Positions 55,962 through 64,000 of a DNA stretch of 64,000 bases are shown here, piece by piece. A model generated the notes under the pieces. That model had not been told where the DNA came from, did no database searches, and was given only the letters and a program-made list of their open reading frames with translations. The translations under genes were made by a program, and so were the position numbers. The stretch is from Corylus avellana (Eukaryota > Streptophyta > Magnoliopsida > Fagales > Betulaceae), in NCBI RefSeq assembly GCF_901000735.1, contig NC_081548.1:3162001-3226000 (forward strand), in the 5' to 3' direction. Numbering within the stretch: position 1 is the stretch's first letter; every line of letters begins with the position of its first letter.

Positions 55962-57602
55962 TTATAGAGACTTGAAAATTTTGGAGCAATTGTACATGGA
56001 GCAAGCAGCCTGAAGAGTAGACATCAATATCAGAATGTTTGCTGCTAAAAACGTAAGACATGGCCATGAAGCAAAGACATACTTCTTCATCGTCACGTTC
56101 ATCCTCACCTTCCAACTCTTCGAGTAATAAGTATTTGCACCTTCAATGGCCTTGTCCAGAATTGGAACTTTCGTTTCCCTCACAGACTTCGTCATGCCAT
56201 TCCAAAGCGTTGCTACTTCTCCATCGCTTTTGAGGCGGTTCAAGATGATCCCTGCCTTTCGAAGAATCCTCACATCCTCCTCATTATCAATTATCCCATT
56301 CATCAATTCCGTGTAACGTGTAAAAACCATCATCTCCGGCGCAATACATGCCTCGTAGGCCACGAGGTTCCGCAGCACAACTTCCGAATTATCATCCAAA
56401 TGAATAACCGGAAGGTAAAATTTACCACAAGACTTGTCGAAATTTATGGATTCCAAGCCACCCTTTGCTGGACAGAATTTGACACAAACTTTATGAAGCT
56501 GTGTCACGCTTGGGATTGCAATCTCTTCGACCAAAGGACTTAATTTGTCTTCCGTCTCATGAGATGCACTTTCCACCTCTTCGGCGACGCTGCCTGCCGA
56601 TGATATGAAATTGTTTATATGATCACCTTTGATTCTAAGATGAAAAACACACGAGAGGATTGTAAATGGTAGTGTAACCAGAAACTCGATTGCTTTTGAC
56701 TTGAAAATTTTGCTGAGAATGCGGAGAAGGGCCAAGTTAACATAAAGTAGTGCTGTCAAGAATGATTTCAAGGCTTTTCTAAACCAGCCAATCTCTTCAC
56801 TCTCTTTAGGCTTCTCCTGCTCACTGCAATCAGGTACAAGTTGAAACTTTGGCGCAACCATGTGGTAGAGAAGTTGCAGCAAATGAGCTCTCCCAAAGCA
56901 TTCTTCTCTAAAACGTTGGTAATTAATGTACTTGATGGGCAATAGATCTTTGCAAAAACCCATCAGCATGGTGGCAAATACTTCGTCATGATCTTCACCC
57001 GGATAAAAACTGTGGACTTCTCTGAGTAAAAAGAGAGGGATTTGGTTTTCCAGCTTAATAACATCTCTGAGGATCGCGTGGTGTGCGGTTTTCCTCCTTG
57101 TATAGTCGATCAAATGTGCCATCTTAGAAGAGATTCGCAAAAGCGAGCCTTCTTCCGTTTCGGGAGAGTAGGTTTGGAGATACTCCAACAAGAAGGAAGC
57201 ATCGATGGCTAATATCCACGCAAGTGTTTCCTGGTCGAACTCCAAGAACCTGTGGTAGCAAGCGCGGACAGTGCTATCACTTTGGGAAATATGGTTGACC
57301 AAGTGGCAGAATTTGATTTGTTGGAGATTCTTTTGCACTCTTTTAGCTGAAGTGAGTTTGTGGTGCTCCATTTCGAAGAGTTCAGGCCGCTGGTGATGGT
57401 ATGGGCCAAAAGCGATTAGCTGTGGAGTGTATGCATCTGGTTTGAGAGATACTAGGGTTTTGGGTACACTGAAGATGCTCACGGGATGGCCTTCAGCGTT
57501 AATGTCTTGTAGGTCTTCTTCTAGGGCTCGACTAATCTGAATGACCCATTCTTGGTCATAACTAGGCTTTGGTGGTTCCATGGCTTTTAACTCAGAAGAC
57601 AT
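55962..57602 (-). CDS. DUF247 / UPF0481 membrane protein, unit B
   Basis: Single exon, 546 residues, paralogue of the unit A gene. All family blocks are present: VSIFSVPKTL, AFGPYHHQRPEL, AIDASFLLEYL, KLENQIPLFLLREV and LPVIHLDDNSEVVLRNLVAYE. The C-terminal membrane segment is SWPCLTFLAANILILMSTLQAA. Differences from A concentrate between residues about 100 and 355; there are only five or so after residue 400. One extra residue lies at about 329 (KGDHINNF against KGAINNF). No stop or frameshift is present, so both copies look functional. Its TATAAAAG box is 115 bp upstream, as in A. Just beyond, at about 57780, similarity to the A promoter ends. Confidence 0.9.
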   Translation of the reverse strand: MSSELKAMEPPKPSYDQEWVIQISRALEEDLQDINAEGHPVSIFSVPKTLVSLKPDAYTPQLIAFGPYHHQRPELFEMEHHKLTSAKRVQKNLQQIKFCHLVNHISQSDSTVRACYHRFLEFDQETLAWILAIDASFLLEYLQTYSPETEEGSLLRISSKMAHLIDYTRRKTAHHAILRDVIKLENQIPLFLLREVHSFYPGEDHDEVFATMLMGFCKDLLPIKYINYQRFREECFGRAHLLQLLYHMVAPKFQLVPDCSEQEKPKESEEIGWFRKALKSFLTALLYVNLALLRILSKIFKSKAIEFLVTLPFTILSCVFHLRIKGDHINNFISSAGSVAEEVESASHETEDKLSPLVEEIAIPSVTQLHKVCVKFCPAKGGLESINFDKSCGKFYLPVIHLDDNSEVVLRNLVAYEACIAPEMMVFTRYTELMNGIIDNEEDVRILRKAGIILNRLKSDGEVATLWNGMTKSVRETKVPILDKAIEGANTYYSKSWKVRMNVTMKKYVFASWPCLTFLAANILILMSTLQAACSMYNCSKIFKSL

Positions 57603-57716
57603 GCTCCTGCAGTTTAGGGAGTGAGAGAGAAATGTGTTTGGAAGGGAGAGAAATATTTGTCTTTCTTTTGGTAGTAGTACTAAGTCTACTGTATCAGGGA
57701 TTCAGGATGAGGCAGT

Positions 57717-57724
57717 CTTTTATA
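57717..57724 (-). promoter_or_regulatory. TATA box of the unit B DUF247 gene
   Basis: TATAAAAG on the minus strand, 115 bp before the start codon and matching 50255-50262 in unit A. Confidence 0.65.
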
Positions 57725-57876
57725 GTGGGTTGCAGACAGATAAGAAGAGGGAACTTCGCGGTGAATTCAAGGAAATTTTCGAGGAAATTACTTATGCATC
57801 CTTTCACATGCATCCGAAAACATGTTTGAAAAGTATTTTGAAGATTCGAACAATGCGATTTTCTAGTGCATTTTTA

Positions 57877-58075
57877 AGAGCATATTTAGGATTATGTTTG
57901 ATAAATAGAGCTTTTAAGTTAAAAATGGTTTTTGCCAAAAGTGTGTTTTGACCCTTAAAAGCATTTTCAATATTTTTTTTACCAAATAGGTACTTTTTTT
58001 TTTTTTTTTTTCAAACGAACTTTTTAAGTGTTAAACGCATTTTTAGGCCTCTCAAACGTACACCAAAAATGCCCT
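57877..58075. mobile_element. MITE-like element upstream of the unit B DUF247 gene
   Basis: The left end is AGAGCATATTTAGGATTATG and the reversed right end AGGGCATTTTTGGTGTACG. The interior shares CAAACGAACTTTTTAAGTG with 37905-38160. It is absent from the unit A equivalent (near 50310). Confidence 0.55.
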
Positions 58076-58189
58076 AAGTAAAATCGAGAAAAATATATAA
58101 TTATTTGTGAATACCTTTTAAAAATATTGAAGTTTGAAAACATAAAAAAAATATTTTTGTGCAACAGATTAGAAGATGCATTTTTTAAA

Positions 58190-58490
58190 GAGTAATGTTA
58201 TAAGAAATAATATAATTTAATTTGTCTATATTTTTCTTATATTCTCTTACAAATCCAATTGATTAAGCATTAGATTTGCGAGATCCATCATTGAGCTTGT
58301 ATGAAATTTACATAAGTTTACAAATCTAATGATTGATTTGTAAGATGAGAAAAAAAAAAAAAAATTGACACCAATAATTTCTATTATTATTTTTTAAAAA
58401 ACCTAACGGATTCAATGGTTGGTTGGAACTGCCACGTCAAAATTATGAGATAATTGTAAGATAAAAATGTAATTTATAGAATTACTTTTG
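58190..58490. mobile_element. Second MITE-like element upstream of the unit B DUF247 gene
   Basis: Begins AGTAATGTTATAAGAAAT and ends, reversed, AGTAATTCTATAAATTACAT. The right part (TAATTGTAAGATAAAAATG) matches the MITE-like elements at 47268 and 62460. Confidence 0.5.
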
Positions 58491-60396
58491 TATAATATAT
58501 TTTAACATTTAAAATACAAGATTTTAAAGATCGAACAGCCCACGTACGTTTTTGCGAAGCAAATTGTGTACTCGTCAGTTGCCAAGTTTGAAAAGTAAGC
58601 TTTGATTTTTGCAAAACCATGTGCTTTCTCCATACGTGCATGCTAAATTTCATCGTATACGACGAAGAAACTGAAGATTTTTGTAGCTTCTTGTGGAGGG
58701 ATTGATATGATTAAAGGAATAGTTGATCATTGTTTTGTAGGTTTATAGTCTTATAGATGGTAAGAAGGATAGCGCACGTCTTTGAATGGATTAATGGTAT
58801 ATATTCATCTCCAAGATAAGGTGAACGTGATAGTAAATTTGTCTCTAGCTATAGTGATATACATGCAATTCAGTATTATAGATCACCTCAAACATGTACA
58901 TCAGTACATGTGTCTTGTGTGTGTATGTCGAACAATTGACTCAATAATAAGACAACCAAATTATCAGGCTTTCTAAAATAAAAAAATCAGACTAATCAGT
59001 GCTTTTTTTTTTTTTTTTTTTCTCCTTAAAACAAAGACACTGGTAATTTTAAAATGCGCATTGGATGTATTTGAGTCAGTTTAGAAACCAATATCATGTT
59101 GCCTGTATCAAGGGAAAGAAAAATGAGTGAAAGAAAGTACAGAAAGGAAAAGAAAAAAGAAAAAGGGGTGGAAACATTCGTCGGGGCTCCGAGGAAAAAT
59201 CTATTTATCTCCTTCAAATTATCACTTAATTGATAATATTTCTCTAAACTTATAATTAAGACACTACTGGAATTTTCAATATTTTTACACCTGCTTATTT
59301 TTCATAATATGTTTTACGTATACACGTTCATTGCTTGACATAATTAAATTCCAATCTTGCCCCTGTACTTTATATGAGGAGCTAGAAGCTGCACTGGGGC
59401 CCACGAAGTATTTTTGTTCAGAAATAAAAAATAAATAAAATTATATTCCTTTCATTAGTAACAAAAGCACAATGAAACATTAATTTAAACCTTTTGAAAA
59501 GATAAAATGAGTCCACGATGTATTTATTTCTTCTGTTTTTTTATTTTATTTTTTGTTATAAAGTGAAAAGTTTTATGCAGTAGACTCTCTTCATGGATGA
59601 TAAGAATTGATCTCTAAGTTTTGTTCATCGTAGAATAAGACTAGAAAAGTGAATGATAAAATTAATTAATTTTTGTGGGGCGTTACAAAAACAGCAATTT
59701 CAAGCTTAAATTTGACTCTACATTCATTGGACTCATTTGATCTCTATAAGACTATATCAATCAAAATATATTATATATTCAGTCTTATTTATCTATATTT
59801 TGTTTAAGAAAAATAAATAAAGACATTTATGATAAAAGGATATATAATATTAGTTCATTTGGACTACAAATATAAACAAAATTCATATAAAATTCACTTA
59901 TTGTGCCAACAATCTAACAAATTGACGGGCGATAAAGTAACTCGCCTCCAATATTCGCCTCCTATAATATGGATCGATACAACAGTTCTCATGCAATCTC
60001 ATGACATCATTCAGGGGCAGAGGGGTTGAGATGGTGGGTCAAATGCCCCCCTACCTCCAAAAAAATCTCTTTACTCTCTAGGTAAATTTTTTTTAATATT
60101 CTAGTTGCCCACCCTCAACCCTTCATTAAGGGGCAAATAGGTTTCAAGAGGATTAGGATTCACCGCTCGTGGACATGATTTTCTTTCTATTCAGGGGTTG
60201 ATAATTAGGTTATAGTTCACACACAGTACAGAGGATAAGATGAAAAGTTGAAGAAGACAAAAGGTTGAAGATGACTTTTAATTTATTTCCAAAACATACC
60301 GTGGAAGTAATGTAAACATACCGTTTTACTAATGTTAGCTTTGACACTTAAAAATGACTCTGAAATGCACAAATAAAGGCCCCACTTTTACCATCA

Positions 60397-60601
60397 AGGA
60401 TGGTGATTCAATGGCCAAAGGAAATTCTCAAGTGGTCAGGCATGTACTAGGGCGTGGGTTCGAATCTCCGTAATAATGAAGAATCTCAATATATGCCTGA
60501 TTAGTATTAGCCACCTTTGATTCTCATTAATACTCTGGTGAGGTTGGGTCAAGCTATATATGACTTAGTTGGACTTAAGGGGGCGCTTATAGTTTCCACC
60601 A
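60397..60601 (+). mobile_element. Old SINE-like element, unit C copy
   Basis: Counterpart of 45191-45395. The B-box-like GTGGGTTCGAATCTCC is well kept; the A-box-like part reads GATGGTGATTCAATGGCC. Confidence 0.5.
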
Positions 60602-62214
60602 GATATGTAGAAGAAATAGAAGAGAAAAGACTGAAAACTCCACACTCGGTGTGTTGTATATTCCATTATTTATAGATAGATTACAATATTAAAATTAATA
60701 CAAAAGATCTTAAGGAAATCTGTACAATTGATAGGGAGACAATTGATAGATTATATCATCACCTTTTTTTTTTCTTTTTTTTTTTTCTTCTTCTGGTGTT
60801 TTGTCCTGCGGCACACGTGCCCACATGTTGCACAAATAAGAGGAGATGATCAAAGAAGAGAAGAAACAACGAGAGTGGTTTTTGGTGGAACATCAGTATG
60901 TGGATATATGGTAAACGTTCTCAGATAAATATTAATGGAAGATCAATATTCAGTGGCGGTTTTGGCATTGACTAATTACATGCTGAATAATACATTATAT
61001 AGGACTCGCTTGAATAATTTTTGGATTATCCAGTCAGACAATTCTATATAGATTATAAAGTGCGTTTTAATAGATGAGATAATGAAAGAGATTTATAGAT
61101 TATGAAACATTTTCATTTTACACCATGTATATATGATAAACTAGTGGAGAGGTTGATTGCATCTTTAATTAAATTAGTTGTATAACTATCCAAACAATTA
61201 ATTCTTCAAACATTTAATGGCATTTAGGAAAAAGGAAAAAGATGCATCCATAAAACTAGTATAAATAAAGGAAATTAATTAAAAAAAATATAGTGAATCA
61301 AATCTTAAGAAGAACCCGCAAAGAAGATAGTAAATAAATAAAAAAAGTACTAATTAATTAAAAGAAAAATGAAACCTTCGATGATGAAATTTAACCAAAA
61401 AAGAAAAACAAAATAAAAGAAATGACCATGATTTCATGGTTTAATTATGAGAGAAATGAAAAAGTATAGTAAAAAAAATGGTATAAAGGCAGGCCACCAC
61501 CACGTGGAGGCCAATACTATATATCCATAAAATTACAGTGAATCTTATTTTCAGTCAAAGGTAGTGTTTCGATAATCACGTGTGAAAAGCATTAATGCGA
61601 GGCTACGGTTCAAAGAATGAAAACACAGTTTTGATTCTTGAAAAAGTAGTTTCAGCAGACGTGCATGCCCAAAATTATGTCCAATCGATCTCCGACATGT
61701 CTTGACGTTTATGTTCATCAACGACCAACTTCCAACATATACTATTCGTGATTCATCCAATACCAACCTCTTGGCTCTTGGTGCTCGAAAGGGCATGCAA
61801 CAAGAAACCACCACGTGCACAGCTAGCGAGGACTGGCCAACATGTTCCAACTCCCTTTTCTTTTTCTTTTTCCTTTTCCTTTCCCTAATTGATTCGGCCA
61901 AACACAATTCAAACATGTATGAAGCCTTTACAACCATATGCATTTTCTCCGTGCATGCATGCTTTTCATCGTGGTATGAACAATGGACCTCTATTTGAAG
62001 GTGTAAGATATACGACATACAAAATCATTCATGTGCAGCTTTCTTTCGTCCATCAAGCATTGAAGTTTTTTGACAGAGCTTCAATTGTTGACAAATGGAA
62101 TATATAGTAATTGATCATTGTTTCGTAGGTTTTATAGATCGTAAGAAGGATAGCATGTTTGAATGGACTTATCATGTGTATATTATTTTTATGATGCGAA
62201 ACCCATCAAGGCAG

Positions 62215-62390
62215 ATTACATCATGATCCTTAATTTCATGTCACGTAAACTCTAAATACATGACTCCGCTCATAAGAATCATGTATTGGTTAGCTAGGTG
62301 ACATGAGGATTCGAACAACCAATGTTGTTGTATATATTAACCAAACGAGTCGACCATTTGAGCGGACCCTTGTGAGCTATATATTAATGG
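62215..62390 (-). mobile_element. Old SINE-like element, minus strand, unit C copy
   Basis: Near-identical to 46990-47190 in unit A, with the same A- and B-box-like words on the minus strand. Confidence 0.45.
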
Positions 62391-62459
62391 TATATATTCA
62401 TCTCAAAAAGAAGGTGACCATGATAGTTTGTACATGTTACTCTAGCATGATACGCATTT

Positions 62460-62645
62460 CACTTTGAGTAATGCCATATATACTATATTTTTATCCCACA
62501 TTAATGCTGATGTAGGTGTACCTACCAATCGTTGAATTTTTTTTTTTTTTAACAATGATTAATTTAAAGGTTGATTGAAACAGTAATGTCAATATTATAA
62601 GATAATTGTAGGATAAAAATGTAATTTCTAACATTATTCCTTCAA
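62460..62645. mobile_element. MITE-like element, unit C copy
   Basis: Counterpart of 47268-47455, with inverted imperfect ends TAATGCCATATATACT and the reversed TAATGTTAGAAATTACAT. Confidence 0.45.
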
Positions 62646-62950
62646 TATTATCACTTTCACTTCATATACGTGAGATAATTATAGAATATATATAGTCCTT
62701 AGTGCCTCAGCAGTTTGCATGACTTTCATTTCATGAAGTGTGCTCTTAATCATCAATTGTGCTATCGCTTGAGATTAATTTTTCTTCAACAGTTTATATT
62801 TGTCGAGTGGATGAATACATTGTATAAACTTCGTTTGTTCAGCTAAAGGAAGCAACCGAAATTTTTTAATAGACAGCCAAAGTATAAATGAGGATCAAAC
62901 TTAATTATTTTGTCAATTCAATATGGAGGGGAAAATGAGAAATTACATGG

Positions 62951-62981
<31 letters not shown>

Positions 62982-63345
62982 CAAAGGGAACAAAGTCATC
63001 GAAAGAAACGTTAGAAATTGGTCAAATAAATGATTCCGCCCATCAAAATGATTGATACTACCAAAAATAAAATAAAAAATAAAACAACACATTAACAAAC
63101 ATGAAAATACTGTGAGAGATAAAAGGAAAAATTGGGAAGGGAGGGGGAACAAAACAAAAAAAAAAAAACAAAAAAAAAAACCTCCATTCCTCGTCCCTCA
63201 AAACAGCCGTACGAGGCGGAATAAAACCCTCACAAGTAGGTGGCCGGTCAGGCTTCTATCAGGAGAAGAGGAAAAACTTCTCCAGATTTTGAGGGTATTA
63301 TGAGGGTCAAACTTAATTTTGATGGGTCCAAAAATTATTTTTAGA

Positions 63346-63348
<3 letters not shown>

Positions 63349-63388
<40 letters not shown>
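63349..63388. repeat. (AT)n microsatellite, expanded in unit C
   Basis: About 20 AT units. The same site has about 9 units in A (47694-47711) and about 8 in B (55175-55191). Confidence 0.92.
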
Positions 63389-63390
<2 letters not shown>

Positions 63391-63748
63391 CGGCCCCTGG
63401 CCTTTTGAGCAGAGTAGTACTAGTGGAGGTCATAGAATACTAATTGGCATGTTCACTCATTCCAAAAGAAAAAAACAACAACGACAAAAACAGAAATAAC
63501 GTTATAGCCTCATTCAAATTTAATATCTTTATCCTCAATCGTTCAAATGTAATGCCAAAAGAAAATTGCCTTTTTTTTTTCTTTTTTTTTTTTCAGGTTT
63601 AATGGCTTTATCCTCATGTGATGATTTTAGTTCTACACTTTATATTTGTATCCTTTTTTATATCTTGACACGCACGCACATATTTATGAAGTTCAATAAA
63701 TATATTCGTTATGATACAAATATTTAATTATCATAAAATTTATTCTCA

Positions 63749-63843
63749 AGGAATAGCTCAATCGGCTAGAGATCACGTCTCATGAAGCCGAAGTCACTAG
63801 ATCGAATTCCCCCTCTTGTGCAGACATGTTAAAAAAAAAAAAA
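63749..63843 (+). mobile_element. SINE shared by all units, unit C copy
   Basis: GAATAGCTCAATCGGCTAG (A box) and GTCACTAGATCGAATTCC (B box), CTCTTGTGCAGACATG and an A run. AATTATCATAAA lies on both sides. Confidence 0.7.
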
Positions 63844-64000
63844 TTATCATAAAGTTTAATTTTATATATAGTAAAGAAAAAGAAATTATTTTGTCATTAC
63901 ATTTTAATTCCGTGCCAAAAACAAAGAAGTTGGACAAAAACAAAAAATAACATCCAGCCAGACTAGCCTACCACAAAAGGCTTCTTGTTTTGTCCATCGT

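Larger units (their letters stand above)
51591..59242. repeat. Segmental tandem unit B
   Basis: Second unit. It contains the DUF247 gene at 55962-57602 and two private insertions: a TRIM (52398-52733) and a SINE (53869-53978). Between about 54408 and 54446 it has lost around 1.2 kb that A and C keep, in two deletion steps. MITE-like inserts at 57877-58490 lie upstream of its gene and are absent from the unit A equivalent. Confidence 0.88.
59243..64000. repeat. Segmental tandem unit C (cut by the window edge)
   Basis: Third unit. Its last bases (GGCTTCTTGTTTTGTCCATCGT) match 48318-48339 in unit A and 55775-55796 in unit B, about 165 bp before the DUF247 stop codons there. It lacks about 230 bp near 59340 that B has, covering the site of the TIR element in A. 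Confidence 0.88.

Noticed and set aside
61551..62018. 155-residue minus-strand frame in unit C
   Set aside because: The equivalent in unit A (about 46370-46890) is broken by small indels and unit B has deleted it. Basic low-complexity KKKK runs and no known domain point to a chance frame.

Overview
The window is nuclear DNA from a flowering plant, probably a woody dicot (rosid). This rests on a multi-exon purple acid phosphatase of the PAP26 type, a sieve-element-occlusion (SEO) gene, several DUF247/UPF0481 genes, and a dense load of plant retrotransposons, TRIMs, SINEs and MITEs. Species and order are my inference only. Three runs of exactly 100 N (11947-12046, 36640-36739, 42861-42960) are scaffold gaps of unknown true size. 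No bacterial features, CRISPR, rRNA or genuine tRNA genes were seen; tRNA-like stretches are SINE heads.

Region by region: 0-2.3 kb holds the 5' end of an SEO gene on the minus strand (three exons, running off the left edge) and a collapsed duplicate of its first exon. 4.2-4.7 kb is a complete TRIM element. 5.2-6.5 kb is an intact single-exon DUF247 gene (plus strand), followed 69 bp after its stop by a complete non-autonomous LTR element (6.56-8.67 kb). 9.6-12.0 kb holds three copies of a 0.7-0.9 kb repeat that runs into a gap. 13.35-25.1 kb is the nine-coding-exon PAP26 gene (minus strand); its introns carry a 2.87 kb solo LTR, LINE tails, a decayed TRIM and two MITEs. It is divergently arranged with an intronless ARM-repeat-like gene at 26.5-27.7 kb. 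28.7-37.8 kb is a complete but disabled Ty3/Gypsy chromovirus (Tekay-like) on the minus strand. 37.9-43.1 kb is MITE-rich and apparently gene-free.

43.1 kb to the right edge is a head-to-tail segmental array of about 7.7-8.5 kb units. Units A and B each end with a near-identical DUF247 gene (minus strand). Unit C is cut by the window edge about 0.17 kb before its DUF247 gene is expected. Insertions unique to single units (a TIR element in A, a TRIM and a SINE in B) came after the duplications, while SINEs shared by all three came before.

The genes do not form one pathway. PAP26-type enzymes are vacuolar/secreted phosphatases that recycle phosphate, SEO proteins are phloem filament proteins, and DUF247 proteins are membrane-anchored plant proteins of largely unknown role. 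I found no clear undescribed system. The best leads are the young DUF247 array with dateable insertions, an LTR element carrying clustered TGACG and W-box motifs next to a DUF247 gene, and a splice donor in PAP26 that doubles as a stop codon.
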